Below are positions 27,001-36,517 of a DNA stretch of 64,000 nucleotides, piece by piece. A program made the translations under genes and the position numbers. The stretch spans positions 87,435-151,434 of the forward strand of contig JANXYX010000016.1 in the NCBI GenBank assembly GCA_025408425.1, read 5' to 3'. The first letter of the stretch is position 1. Every line of letters begins with the position of its first letter. The stretch is from Granulicella sp. Its GTDB lineage: Bacteria; Acidobacteriota; Terriglobia; Terriglobales; Acidobacteriaceae. The notes under the pieces are model-generated. The model saw only the letters and a program-made list of their open reading frames with translations. It made no database searches and was not told where the DNA came from.

Positions 27001-28473
27001 ATGGAACTCTTCAACACCCTCAGCGGCAAAATTGAGACGCTCGCCCCCATTGGCGCACCCGAACTCCGCATGTACTGCTGCGGCCCCACCGTCTACGACT
27101 ACGGCCACATCGGCAACTTCCGCACCTTCCTCCACGTCGACGTCCTCCGCCGCTTCCTGCTCCAGCTAGGCATGCCCGTCAATCACGTCATGAACATCAC
27201 CGACGTTGATGACAAGATCATCCGCAACGCTACTGCCGCCCAGGTTCCCATCGGCGAATACACCGCCAAGTTCGAAACGGCATTCTTCGAGGACCTCACC
27301 GCCCTCAGCATCCAGCTTCCAGAGAACATCGCCCACGCCACCGACTGCATCCCCGAGATGGTCTCGCTCATCCAGCAACTCGCCGCCAAAGACATCGCCT
27401 ACCAGACCGAGGACGGCAGCTGGTACTTCCGCCTCGCCCGCGACCCCGACTACGGCAAGCTCTCCAAGAAAGACCTCGAAAACATCGAGGACGGCGCCCG
27501 CGTCGACGTCGATGAGTACGAGAAGGACGCCGCCCGCGACTTCGCCCTCTGGAAGGCCGTTAAGCCCGGCGAAACCTCCTGGGAGACCCCACTCGGCACC
27601 GGCCGCCCCGGCTGGCACATCGAGTGCTCCGCCATGGCCACCAAGTTCCTCGGCAACTCCTTCGACCTCCACGCCGGCGGCGAAGACCTCATGTTCCCCC
27701 ATCACGAGAATGAGATCGCCCAGTCCGAGTGCGCCTCCGGAAAGACCTTCGCACGCCATTGGATGCACGTCCGTTTCCTCCTCGTCGAAGGCAAAAAAAT
27801 GTCCAAGTCCGAGGGCAACTTCTACACCCTCCGCGACCTTCTCCTCAAGGGCTACCGCGCCTCCGCTATCCGCTTCCTGCTCATCTCCGTGCCCTACCGC
27901 AACCAGATGAACTTCACCATCGACAGCCTCACCGAATCCACCAACGCCGTCGATCGTCTCCGCACATTCGCCAAGCGCATTAAGACCACTGCCTTCCCCG
28001 AAGGTTTGGACGAAACCATCGCCGCGGCCACCACCAAGGCCGAACACGACTACACCGCAGCCCTCGCCAACGACCTCAACACCGCCGAGGCCCGCGCCGC
28101 CATCTTCGACCTCGTCCGCGCCGCCAACGCCGCCGCAGACCACGGCACCCTCCGCACCGAAAATGCCTCCCATATCCTCCGCGTCCTCTCGCTCTTCGAT
28201 GGAGTCTTCGCCGTCCTCGAAGACAACGACGCCGCCATCACCCGCACCGCTCTCGCCTGGGCCGAGCAAGTAGGCCGCCTCAACGAAGCCTCCCCCGAAC
28301 TCCTCGCCACCCTCGCCCTCTCCGACGCCGACATCGATGCCCTCGTAGCCGAGCGCACCCAGGCCAAGAAAACCCGCAACTTCGCCCGCGCCGACGCCAT
28401 CCGCAACGACCTCCTCGCAAAAGGCATCCTCATCGAAGACAGCAAAGACGGAGTCAGTTGGAAGCGTAAGTAG
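27001..28473 (+). CDS. cysS: Cysteinyl-tRNA synthetase
   Basis: A 490-aa class I synthetase charging tRNA-Cys. Motifs: RMYCCGPTVYDYGHIGNFRT (zinc Cys and HIGH-type site), NITDVDDKII, GRPGWHIECSAM, DLHAGGEDLMFPHHENEIAQSE (zinc site) and the KMSKS loop (KKMSKSEGN). The C-terminal anticodon-binding helices end KGILIEDSKDGVSWKRK. The ATG at 27001 is taken; a GTG nine bases upstream is in frame. It is likely cotranscribed with tsaD. Confidence 0.97.
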   Translation: MELFNTLSGKIETLAPIGAPELRMYCCGPTVYDYGHIGNFRTFLHVDVLRRFLLQLGMPVNHVMNITDVDDKIIRNATAAQVPIGEYTAKFETAFFEDLTALSIQLPENIAHATDCIPEMVSLIQQLAAKDIAYQTEDGSWYFRLARDPDYGKLSKKDLENIEDGARVDVDEYEKDAARDFALWKAVKPGETSWETPLGTGRPGWHIECSAMATKFLGNSFDLHAGGEDLMFPHHENEIAQSECASGKTFARHWMHVRFLLVEGKKMSKSEGNFYTLRDLLLKGYRASAIRFLLISVPYRNQMNFTIDSLTESTNAVDRLRTFAKRIKTTAFPEGLDETIAAATTKAEHDYTAALANDLNTAEARAAIFDLVRAANAAADHGTLRTENASHILRVLSLFDGVFAVLEDNDAAITRTALAWAEQVGRLNEASPELLATLALSDADIDALVAERTQAKKTRNFARADAIRNDLLAKGILIEDSKDGVSWKRK

Positions 28474-28499
28474 ACTCGCCGTTGGTTTAGTATTACCGG

Positions 28500-29273
28500 A
28501 TGACCCGAGCCACTGGCTTCATCTGGACTGTCGTCGTAACCTCTATTTCGCTCTTCTCGATGCAGGCCCAAGAGGTGCCGCCCTACTCTCCGCCAGTCGA
28601 AGCGAACATGATGACTAGTTACGTAAACTCGGAACTAGGATTCACAATTCGTTTTCCTGTTGAATTCAAGGTAGGCACATCACAGGATTTGCATACCGTT
28701 ATGGATCTTGGTCACCGCGAGGGAAGAGGTACAGCTCCAGAGAGTGACCAGGAACACGCGCAAGCAGTAAGGTGCATGCATTCGCTTCTCTATGCCACTT
28801 CCGAGGCGTCAAAATCGAGTGGTAGCGCAACCGAGAAGAGTGCTGATGCTCCAGACACAATTCTAGTAGTAGACTTCGACCGCTCTTGCGCGACGAAGAA
28901 GGTAAAAGGCGACAAGGCTCTGACACAACTTGCTGGAACTGTACTCAACCTCCCAGGTATGGCTCAGGTGGTGCCACAAACATGGTTTGTCGCCGGGGGA
29001 AGCCGCCGTATTCACAGTGGTATGGCGGGAGGCATCATATCAATTCCCGCAAGCGGGACAACTGGCGGAACATTGTCGTCTCGGCAGGTACCTACATACG
29101 TTCTCGCCGCTGCTTTCGAACAGAAAGACCACTGGATTCTTGTGGCGTACCTCAGCGGCACCAACGCCGATGCGAAGCATGAATCCTTTCCGTTTACGGC
29201 GGCCAGCTTTGAGGACGGTCAGCCCATCTTGTTGTTTCCGTTCCTGCTCGGCAAGATGAATGTGATCAAGTGA
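28500..29273 (+). CDS. Secreted protein of unknown function
   Basis: A 257-aa protein with a signal peptide (TGFIWTVVVTSISLFSMQAQE). After it comes SELGFTIRFPVEFKVGTS, the kind of start seen in acidobacterial exported proteins that measure a substrate-like beta domain, then regions rich in Gly, Ser and Thr. Two Cys are at RCMHS and RSCATK, which may form a disulphide. No recognised domain or catalytic motif. It lies 26 bases after cysS and may be read through from it. Base use is less GC-rich than cysS in front of it. Confidence 0.6.
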   Translation: MTRATGFIWTVVVTSISLFSMQAQEVPPYSPPVEANMMTSYVNSELGFTIRFPVEFKVGTSQDLHTVMDLGHREGRGTAPESDQEHAQAVRCMHSLLYATSEASKSSGSATEKSADAPDTILVVDFDRSCATKKVKGDKALTQLAGTVLNLPGMAQVVPQTWFVAGGSRRIHSGMAGGIISIPASGTTGGTLSSRQVPTYVLAAAFEQKDHWILVAYLSGTNADAKHESFPFTAASFEDGQPILLFPFLLGKMNVIK

Positions 29274-29312
29274 CGAGCGTATAACCTACTGGTAGTCCAG
29301 AGATTACAAGTC

Positions 29313-29921
29313 CTACTTCACCCAATTCGGTCCAATCATCTCACGTAGAAACTCCGGTGTAGCCCACCCCGCACTTCCCGCCCACTCCTTCACCCACGCC
29401 GCGCCCTCACCAATCCTCACCCGGTCTGGCGTAAACTCCGGCGAAAGCGTATTCGCCATCAGCGCATACCCCGCACCCTCATGCAGCTTCAGTGCCTTCC
29501 AGCAACCACCCGGCACCGCCACAATCGGCCTCTGCCCCGCCGCCAGATCCATCCCCAGCGTCACCTTCATCGCTGCCTTCCCTCTCTTCCCATTAGCCGG
29601 ACAGAAGATGAAGTAGTCCACCGGCCCACCCTCAATCAAAATATGCGTATCGTCCGGCGCCAGCCAATGCAGATAGTTCACCGGCAGCTCCCGTGTCAGC
29701 ATGTAGTAGTTCTGGCTCTGCGCCGCCAGCGAGCGTCCACCCGCATCCACCCTCTGCGCCGAAGCCCCCACAATCCCCAGATACCCCGACTCCTTCGGCA
29801 GCACCGTCAGCTTCAACTCCCGAATCAACGCTTGCGCCCGATCATCCTTCGCAACCGGAGTCGCCGCATAAAGCGGGCTCAGCGCAACAACTCCCATCAC
29901 CCCAACCAGAAGATGCCTCAT
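29313..29921 (-). CDS. Exported DUF985-type cupin
   Basis: A 202-aa protein: signal peptide (MRHLLVGVMGVVALSPLYA) then a DUF985 cupin. The domain shows ALIRELKLTVLPKESGYLGIVG at the start, NYYMLTRELPVNYLHWL, THILIEGGPVDYFIF, VTLGMDLAAGQRPIVAVPGGCWKAL and MANTLSPEF near the end. DUF985 relatives are usually cytoplasmic and ~150-170 aa, so export is unusual. Sugar or metal binding is the general expectation for cupins. It lies 36 bases downstream of the EamA transporter on the same strand. Confidence 0.75.
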   Translation of the reverse strand: MRHLLVGVMGVVALSPLYAATPVAKDDRAQALIRELKLTVLPKESGYLGIVGASAQRVDAGGRSLAAQSQNYYMLTRELPVNYLHWLAPDDTHILIEGGPVDYFIFCPANGKRGKAAMKVTLGMDLAAGQRPIVAVPGGCWKALKLHEGAGYALMANTLSPEFTPDRVRIGEGAAWVKEWAGSAGWATPEFLREMIGPNWVK

Positions 29922-29957
29922 GCCCGTCAGATTAGCAGACGCGCTGCAACTACTCGC

Positions 29958-30932
29958 CTAAGCTAATTCCTCGGTGGCTCCGCATTCCACCTCAGCCATG
30001 GCTGTCCCGCTCTTCAGCTTCGAACTCGTCACCAGCCACACCGCCGCCAGGATCGCAGCCATTCCCACATACTCAATCCCCACCATCCGCTCATGCAGCA
30101 GCAGCGCACCTAGCCCCACCGCGACAATCGGATTGATGTACGCATACGTCGACACCTTTGCCACTGGCACGTTATCCAGCAGATAGATATAAGCCGTATA
30201 ACCCACCAGCGACCCAAATGTAACCAGATAGAGCACAGAAGACCACGCCTGTACGCCCCAGCGCACCTCCTGCCAGTTCCCCATCGCCAGCATCACCGTG
30301 CCGTTTACCAGCCCTGCAATCAGCATCTGCCATCCTGCCGAAGCAAAAGGACTTACCCCCATCTTCGATCTCCGCGCCAGAATCGACCCAGCCGACCAGC
30401 TCAGCGCGCAAACCAGCGCCGACACTCCGCCGATTAGTTGTCCCGTGTCACCATGCCGCCCCTGTTTCAGCCCCGGCGATAGCAGCACCAGCAAGCCCGC
30501 AAACCCAATGGCAATCCCCACCCAGCCCTTCGCCCTCAGGCCCTCACTCCGCGGAGCAACCGCCTCGAACAGCGCAATATAGAGCGGAATTACCGCAATA
30601 ATCAGTGACGATAGCCCACTCGCCAGTGTCCTCTCCGCATACATCAGGCCGACGTTTCCACCCGTCAGCATCAACACGCCAATCGCCGCCTGTGTCCACG
30701 CTTCGCGCCCCGTCAGCCTCAACCGGATGCCGCGTACCATGCAGAACGCCAGCATTAGCAGCCCAGCCAGCGTGTAACGCAACGTCCCCAGCACAAACGG
30801 AGGCATCACTGCCACCCCAAACTTTATCGCGATGAACGTCGATCCCCAGAAAAAGTACACACATCCAAACGCAATCCAGATCCGGGTTCGCAGCTTTGCT
30901 TCGGGAGTTTTCGTAACTTGAGAGGTAGACAC
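29958..30932 (-). CDS. EamA/DMT-family transporter
   Basis: A 324-aa integral membrane protein with about ten hydrophobic helices in two EamA halves (IWIAFGCVYFFWGSTFIAIKF at the start; GYTAYIYLLDNVPVAKVST and YINPIVAVGLGALLLHER in the second half). This is the YedA/RhaT-like drug/metabolite transporter family, exporting small molecules; the substrate cannot be inferred. The start codon is GTG with AGGAGAT next to it. The last gene of the unit is the DUF985 cupin. Confidence 0.9.
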   Translation of the reverse strand: MSTSQVTKTPEAKLRTRIWIAFGCVYFFWGSTFIAIKFGVAVMPPFVLGTLRYTLAGLLMLAFCMVRGIRLRLTGREAWTQAAIGVLMLTGGNVGLMYAERTLASGLSSLIIAVIPLYIALFEAVAPRSEGLRAKGWVGIAIGFAGLLVLLSPGLKQGRHGDTGQLIGGVSALVCALSWSAGSILARRSKMGVSPFASAGWQMLIAGLVNGTVMLAMGNWQEVRWGVQAWSSVLYLVTFGSLVGYTAYIYLLDNVPVAKVSTYAYINPIVAVGLGALLLHERMVGIEYVGMAAILAAVWLVTSSKLKSGTAMAEVECGATEELA

Positions 30933-30978
30933 ATCTCCTATCTTAAATGCCCTTGCTGGTCATAGTGCATACCCACAT

Positions 30979-31014
30979 AAAAAACGGGCGCAGACGACCT
31001 TCCGTCTACGCCCG
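30979..31014 (-). terminator. Rho-independent terminator of the TonB-dependent receptor gene
   Basis: On the minus strand CGGGCGTAGACGGAAGGTCG folds back on CGTCTGCGCCCG (one wobble) and runs into TTTTTT. It lies 15 bases after the receptor stop codon. Confidence 0.85.
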
Positions 31015-31029
31015 CAAAGTCTATCTGTC

Positions 31030-33639
31030 TCAGAAGTTCAAAGTCATCTGCACACTCAAGGTCCGTGGCGAAACGTAGTGTGTTCCGCTGAACGTAGAAA
31101 GGAAGTTATACAGTGCGACCTTGTTCGTCAGGTTCGTCGCGGTCACACTCAAGTTGGTCTTCACCCGGTCTTTCGGCATCAACCGGTGCAGCACGTTGTC
31201 CCAGCCAAGCGATGCATCCAGTAGGCTCCGTCCCGCGATCCGTGCCGGATTCTTGTCCGGATCGAAGGTCCCTGGCGACGGTATGTTCAGCAGTCGCGCG
31301 CCCTGCTGTGGGCTGCTGCAACTCCGGATCGGGTTTGCCAACGTCGCCACTTGAGTCCCACAATACAGTTGAATCTGTGCCTGCTGGTCTGGAGTAAACC
31401 CCAGCGCAGTCTGGTAGTCCGGCACAGCTCCAGCCACCGCACCCGAGTCATATCGCCACGTGAACGCCATCCATGGCGCCGTCTGCTTGGGCTGATACTG
31501 CACATGCGTCGTCTGCTCAAAGGCCTGATCGTGATCGATGCGGAACGCCCCGGTATTCAACGGCGAGTTGAAGATCAGCCCACCCGTCTCCGGTCCAAAG
31601 AACCGCGCTCGCGTATGCCCCAACACCACATATCCTTCCAGCCCATGCTGTTGCGGAAACGTCAGTCGCGCATCGAAGCCATCGATCTTCGACTTGGCCC
31701 ACTGAATCGGAAACGTCAGCGGCGTGTTGAACAGCACATCGAAGTCGAAATCGCGGTCCGTGTACTTCCAGAAGTAGTCCGCGCTCAGCACTACATATTT
31801 GCTGATACCCTGCTCGATCCCGGCGTTGTACTGGTTGCGCTTGCCAGGCTTCAATGCCTGTTGCCCATACGCTCCTCCGCTCGCTGCCAGTCCGCCTGAT
31901 CCCGTTGCGCTCGAAAGAATCAGGTTCTCGTTATACGGTGTCGGAAACAGTTTGCTGTAGCCCACTCGCAACACAGTCGCCGTAGGCTTGTAGGTGTAGG
32001 TCACTCCTAACCGCGGCTGCAGCATCGATCGCGAACTCAGCCCGTTATAGTTGTCCGCGCGCCCGCCAATCAGGAAGTTCCACTGTCGCCATGTAATGTT
32101 GTCTTCCAGGTACGCCGCCTCCTGCTTGATGTCGGTGCGTCCGCGAAAGTGAAACAGGCTGCCACCGCGTGTCAGATCATACGGAGCCAGCCCCGCCTGG
32201 TAGTTCTCATTCACGTCGTACCCTGCCGCCGCGCATTGGCCAGTGCTGCGCAACGCCGCATCAGGAACCGGTGATCCATTCGCATCCACGCACGGCGAGT
32301 TGTAACCCGGGTCAGTCAGTCCGGTAGTAAACGCCTCGGACAAGAACGTGTGATAGAAGTTCACCCCACCCTTCAGCGAATGGATCCCCCGCACGTAGCT
32401 CAGGTCAGCTTTGATCCCGGCATTCGTCAGCCGGCGGCTTTGGCTCAGTGTTGCGGGAGTATCGTCGAACGGGTTTGAGCTTGGGTAGTATCCAATTCGG
32501 TCCTGCCGCACGTAGGCGTTCACGTTCAGCACTGTGCGTTCGTTCAAAATATGCGTCCACATCGGCGACACATTGAAGCTCTTATTCTGCTGCCGCTGGT
32601 CCTGCGTTGGCTGGTCGTACTGGTTCGGCTGCTGGAACCAGCTCCGCGCCGCAGACAGATTCAGCTGGAAGCTGTCCGCCGCTCGCGGTCGCCAATCGCT
32701 GCGATCAAATACGCTTTCGGAGTTGCCTCGGTCATGTATCGGCCGGTACTCCGGCGAGTCGAGAAAGCGTCCGCTGCGAATAGCATCCACCGCCAGAAAA
32801 TTCCCTAAGGTCTTGCCTCCATCGGACAGCGTCATTCCAATCGACGGCGAACCGAAGCTGCCATATCCGCCACTCAACGATCCATGCACCCCATTCGAAT
32901 TCAGGCCCGATTTCGTCGTCGTCTTTGCCACCAGGCTCGCCTTGTCCCCAAACTCCGCCGGAATCACGCCATTTAGAACCTCCACCGACGCAATCGCGCT
33001 CATCCCCAGCTGATTGGAGAAAGTCTTGCTCTGTTGATCGCTCACCGGCTGGCCATCGATCGAGAACGTCGTGTCCGAGTGCTCGCCCAACGGATGAAAC
33101 ATCCCATTCGAATCAGCGGCAACGCCCGGGCTGGCCAGCGTAATCAGCGTACTCAGCCCTGTGGAACTCTGCGGCACAGGCATCCGGTCAATCATTTGAG
33201 CGTCAATGTCCGTATGAGAGCTCGGGTCCGGCTCAACGATATTCGACGTGTTCGCATCCACATTCACCGTCTCGGTAATCCCGCCGATTGCAAGCTTCAG
33301 GTCCACCGTTACAGCCATGCCCACGTGAATGACAACAGTCTGATTGGCGGTCGAGAATCCCTCAGCGGTCACGGTTAGCCGGTAACTATGTTCGGGAACG
33401 TTGTTGAAGACATAATGACCCAGCGCATCGCTGGTCACGGTCTGTTCCACGTGTCCGGCGGAACTTGCCAGTCGCACTGTTGCACCTGCAACTGCCGCCC
33501 CAGAGGGGTCAGTCAACGTCCCGCTCAAACTTCCCGTCGCTGACTGCATCGCTGCGGCGTAGGACGGTGCAGCCCACACAGCGGTCAGCAGTGCAAAACT
33601 TGTAATAAGTGCGCGAAAAAGAGCGCGAGATGAAAACAT
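31030..33639 (-). CDS. TonB-dependent receptor with carboxypeptidase-regulatory-like domain
   Basis: An 869-aa outer-membrane receptor; start at 33639 after AGGAGTTTCTG gives a clean signal peptide (ALFRALITSFALLTAVWAAP). Residues ~35-120 are a carboxypeptidase-regulatory/CnaB-like beta-sandwich (GSLSGTLTDPSGAAVAGATV ... YRLTVTAEGF). Then a plug domain (DRMPVPQSST ... SIDGQPVS ... VEVLNGVIPAEFGD) and a long beta-barrel, ending in a Phe (QMTLNF). This is the Oar-like receptor type abundant in Acidobacteriota. Its substrate is not evident. Upstream on the same strand is a His/Cys-rich small protein, which weakly suggests metal handling. Confidence 0.88.
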   Translation of the reverse strand: MFSSRALFRALITSFALLTAVWAAPSYAAAMQSATGSLSGTLTDPSGAAVAGATVRLASSAGHVEQTVTSDALGHYVFNNVPEHSYRLTVTAEGFSTANQTVVIHVGMAVTVDLKLAIGGITETVNVDANTSNIVEPDPSSHTDIDAQMIDRMPVPQSSTGLSTLITLASPGVAADSNGMFHPLGEHSDTTFSIDGQPVSDQQSKTFSNQLGMSAIASVEVLNGVIPAEFGDKASLVAKTTTKSGLNSNGVHGSLSGGYGSFGSPSIGMTLSDGGKTLGNFLAVDAIRSGRFLDSPEYRPIHDRGNSESVFDRSDWRPRAADSFQLNLSAARSWFQQPNQYDQPTQDQRQQNKSFNVSPMWTHILNERTVLNVNAYVRQDRIGYYPSSNPFDDTPATLSQSRRLTNAGIKADLSYVRGIHSLKGGVNFYHTFLSEAFTTGLTDPGYNSPCVDANGSPVPDAALRSTGQCAAAGYDVNENYQAGLAPYDLTRGGSLFHFRGRTDIKQEAAYLEDNITWRQWNFLIGGRADNYNGLSSRSMLQPRLGVTYTYKPTATVLRVGYSKLFPTPYNENLILSSATGSGGLAASGGAYGQQALKPGKRNQYNAGIEQGISKYVVLSADYFWKYTDRDFDFDVLFNTPLTFPIQWAKSKIDGFDARLTFPQQHGLEGYVVLGHTRARFFGPETGGLIFNSPLNTGAFRIDHDQAFEQTTHVQYQPKQTAPWMAFTWRYDSGAVAGAVPDYQTALGFTPDQQAQIQLYCGTQVATLANPIRSCSSPQQGARLLNIPSPGTFDPDKNPARIAGRSLLDASLGWDNVLHRLMPKDRVKTNLSVTATNLTNKVALYNFLSTFSGTHYVSPRTLSVQMTLNF

Positions 33640-33767
33640 CAGAAACTCCTGAAAAGTAGAACCACCAGCCGCATTAGCAGCAGCGCGGCAACAATTATTT
33701 CTAAAGTGGGGTGCGGTTCGATGCCTGCGAGAACAGATCCATGACCGCAATAGAAACAGGAGGGGCG

Positions 33768-34103
33768 CTAAGCCGCGGGAGGAGGCCGTGTCTGTAGCTC
33801 AAAGACCCGAATGGTACCGAGTCGTTCCACCATCGGGGGCATAGTCACATGCTCCGCAACCTCTGCCGTACCATGCGCCGTTTGCGCCGCCGTCGGCATC
33901 GCAGAGTGCATCGCAACGCACAACTGACAATGGTCCGATATCGGAACACTCTGGCGCGAATCCTTAGTCGTTGGCGAGAGGTCACTATGGCTGTGGCACG
34001 CCTGCGCGGTGCTCACAATGCAGATCAAGAACAGACACAACACGGCCAGCAGCCATCGGAACTTCGGCTGGGCGGTCACCCCGGTCTGGAATCGTATCTG
34101 CAT
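33768..34103 (-). CDS. Small His/Cys-rich secreted protein, DUF2946-like
   Basis: A 111-aa protein with one N-terminal hydrophobic segment (WLLAVLCLFLICIVSTAQA) and a downstream cluster CHSHSD ... DHCQLCVAMHSAMP. The motif HCxLC with nearby His and Met resembles DUF2946, whose genes are often beside copper-type TonB receptors. It is transcribed toward the receptor gene (128-bp gap). Direct metal binding is inferred from the His/Cys/Met pattern only. Confidence 0.55.
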   Translation of the reverse strand: MQIRFQTGVTAQPKFRWLLAVLCLFLICIVSTAQACHSHSDLSPTTKDSRQSVPISDHCQLCVAMHSAMPTAAQTAHGTAEVAEHVTMPPMVERLGTIRVFELQTRPPPAA

Positions 34104-34215
34104 CGTTTTCGTTGCTCTTACCTGTTTAGCACACTTGACTTAGCATAGCGATAACACGGCCCGGACTTCCTTGCGTCTAAACTAATCAGTCAGCCCTATC
34201 CATAGGACGAATCTA

Positions 34216-35271
34216 ATGCGAACAAAGTTTGCCGCCGGTCTCTTAATCTTCGCCGGACTTTCCCCTGCAGCTCATTCGTCCCCCCCTCCCCCCCAGCAAA
34301 AGCAGCTACCTGCGGATACCTCCTCCGCGACTCCCCACCGCACCCGCCTGATTCTCAAAGACGGCAGCTATCAGCTCATCATGAGCTACCGTGTCGTCGG
34401 CAACGTCGTCCGCTACGTCAGCGCAGAGCGTGGCGGTGCCGTGGAGGAGATCCCCGTCGCCCTCGTGGACTTCGACGCCACCCGCCGCTGGGAGGCGCGT
34501 CACGCCCCGTCCTCTGAAGATGGCTCAGAAGCCAATCAAGCTCCCATCCTCGACCCTGAACTTCTGAAGGAGGAGGCAGACCGTGCCGCCCGCACTCCCG
34601 AAGTCGCGCCCGATCTCCGCCTCCCATCCGAAAGCAGCGTCCTCGCCCTCGACACCTTTCAGGGCACCCCAGAACTCGTTCCACTCATTCAGTCCGATGG
34701 CGATCTCAACCGCAACACAGCCCACAATACCCTCCGCGCCACCGTCAACCCCTTGGCCAGCGCCCATCAGATCGTCCAGCTCAAAGGCGAACGAGCACCC
34801 ATCCAGCTCCATATCGACACCCCGGTCCTCTATCTCCGTGTCGGAGACGATAACGCTCCTCCCACCGGCGGCGCTCCCCTTACGGTGGATACACACGGAG
34901 CCTCAGGGCAGGCCCCCACCGCTCCATCTGGCGGCTCTCCCAATAGCCGGTACGTCGTCGTTCGTACCGACGTCCGCACCGGCGCACGCGTCATCGCCAG
35001 CTTTCGCATCAGCCTGCTCGGCAGCGTGCATCAGCAGGAGGATGTCGTTGAAACCACCACCCAAATCCTCCCCGGCAATCACTGGATGAAGATCACCCCA
35101 CGGCAGCCTCTCAGCTTTGGCGAATACGCCCTCATGGAGGTCATCTCAGACAAAGAGGTCAATCTAGGCGTGTGGGACTTCGGCATTCATCCCGTAGCCC
35201 CTGAGAACCGCGACGTCATCAAGCCCGAGCCACGCCGCCCCGTCAGTCTCGAGCGCCGCCGCCCAAACTAG
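34216..35271 (+). CDS. Secreted protein of unknown function
   Basis: A 351-aa protein with a signal peptide (FAAGLLIFAGLSPAAHS). Early it has RTRLILKDGSYQLIMSYRVVGNVVRYVSAERGG, then EEIPVALVDFDATRRWE, a pattern I recognise from acidobacterial exported proteins without a known function. The C-terminal half looks beta-rich (SRYVVVRTDVRTGARV ... NHWMKITPRQPLSFGEYALMEV). No catalytic residues or membrane anchor seen. The start ATG follows AGGACGAATCTA and the gene is divergent from the DUF2946-like gene. Confidence 0.65.
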   Translation: MRTKFAAGLLIFAGLSPAAHSSPPPPQQKQLPADTSSATPHRTRLILKDGSYQLIMSYRVVGNVVRYVSAERGGAVEEIPVALVDFDATRRWEARHAPSSEDGSEANQAPILDPELLKEEADRAARTPEVAPDLRLPSESSVLALDTFQGTPELVPLIQSDGDLNRNTAHNTLRATVNPLASAHQIVQLKGERAPIQLHIDTPVLYLRVGDDNAPPTGGAPLTVDTHGASGQAPTAPSGGSPNSRYVVVRTDVRTGARVIASFRISLLGSVHQQEDVVETTTQILPGNHWMKITPRQPLSFGEYALMEVISDKEVNLGVWDFGIHPVAPENRDVIKPEPRRPVSLERRRPN

Positions 35272-35322
35272 CTCACACTCGCGAATGGAAGGCCTCATCT
35301 CCACGCGCCTCCATAACTGCGG

Positions 35323-36438
35323 TTAGCTCTTGCGCCCCACCCGCGCCGCGCCACCCGCCCGGTCCAACTCCAGCATCAAGCCCACCCCGGCCACCGCCAC
35401 ATTGTCCCGCGTCGCATTTTTTGCCTCATACATCATCGTGTCTGCCGACCGCAGAATCGTCGGTACCGTCTCGCCATCTTCAGGAAACGTCGCCATCCCA
35501 AAACTCCCGGAGATGCTCAGCGACAATCCCGCCCCCTCCAGAAACCGAGCGGCCCGCAGATCATCCCGCAGCTTCATCGTGGCTTCCATGCCCTTTTCCT
35601 TGCAGGTCCCGGGCATCAGTGCCACAAACTCATCGCCGCCATATCGGAAAGACGCCACGTTCGGTCCCAGCGAGCGCTTCATCAGCCCGCCTACTTCAGC
35701 CAGCAATCGGCTCCCCACCAGGTGCCCATGCGTATCGTTCACTGACTTGAAGTGATCCAGGTCTACAAACAACAGCGTAAACTCTTCCTCCAGCTTCACC
35801 TGCTCATCCAGCATCGTGTACAGGTGCCGCGCATTGAACAGCCCGGTGCAGTCGTCCGTAATCGTCAAATCATGGATCAGCGTCATCGACCGGGCATTCT
35901 GAATCGCAATCGCAGCGTAGTCACACAGAATTCGCAGAAACGAAATCGAATACTCCGACATCAGATCCAACTTGCTGTTTAGCAGCTGAATCACTCCCAG
36001 CGTCCGGTTTGAAGATCGCACCGGTACGCACGCAATCGATTGAATATGTAACTCTGGAAACTTCTTCGCAAACGCCGCCCAGTGAGGATCCAGCGACACA
36101 TCTGGCACTACCAGCGGATTACCCGTGGCCGCCACCCACCCAGCGACACCTTCGCCCATCGGAACCCGCAACCCCTTCAGCCTCTCAGCATTCTCCCCCA
36201 CAGCGATCGCGTAATACAACTCGCCCGACGCCTCGTCCACCATCAGCAACGACCATCGCTCCGGCCCGAAGAACTGTGCCATCTTCTCCATGATGGCGCT
36301 CAGTATCTCTTCCAGCTCCAGCGACGAAGTCAACGCCCGCGCCACTTCGTGGAACACGCGAAGGTGGTCCATCTGGCGGCTTTCAATCACTTCAAACTGG
36401 CGCTTGTCCCTCAACGGTCTACCCCGGGAAAACTGCAA
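35323..36438 (-). CDS. GAF-GGDEF diguanylate cyclase
   Basis: A 371-aa signalling protein without membrane segments: an N-terminal GAF domain (residues ~30-190; GEGVAGWVAATGNPLVVPD, SIACVPVRSSNRTLGVIQLLN) and a C-terminal GGDEF domain (LFVDLDHFKSVNDTHGH, FRYGGDEFVALMPG). The GGDEF motif is intact, so cyclic-di-GMP synthesis is expected. The RxxD inhibitory I-site five residues before it is replaced (GPNV), so product feedback is unlikely. The frame begins with TTG; Met23 (36372) is a plausible alternative start. It lies next to moaA, on the same strand, with a 79-bp gap. Confidence 0.9.
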   Translation of the reverse strand: MQFSRGRPLRDKRQFEVIESRQMDHLRVFHEVARALTSSLELEEILSAIMEKMAQFFGPERWSLLMVDEASGELYYAIAVGENAERLKGLRVPMGEGVAGWVAATGNPLVVPDVSLDPHWAAFAKKFPELHIQSIACVPVRSSNRTLGVIQLLNSKLDLMSEYSISFLRILCDYAAIAIQNARSMTLIHDLTITDDCTGLFNARHLYTMLDEQVKLEEEFTLLFVDLDHFKSVNDTHGHLVGSRLLAEVGGLMKRSLGPNVASFRYGGDEFVALMPGTCKEKGMEATMKLRDDLRAARFLEGAGLSLSISGSFGMATFPEDGETVPTILRSADTMMYEAKNATRDNVAVAGVGLMLELDRAGGAARVGRKS

Positions 36439-36517
36439 TGCATCAAGAACTTCCTAAACCAGAAATATAGGGCTGCAATTAATAGTGCGAAAAGCCAACG
36501 CCAAATTCAATCCCCCA

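Noticed and set aside
27166..28269. 367-codon minus-strand frame across cysS
   Set aside because: Antisense shadow; cysS carries all class I synthetase motifs.
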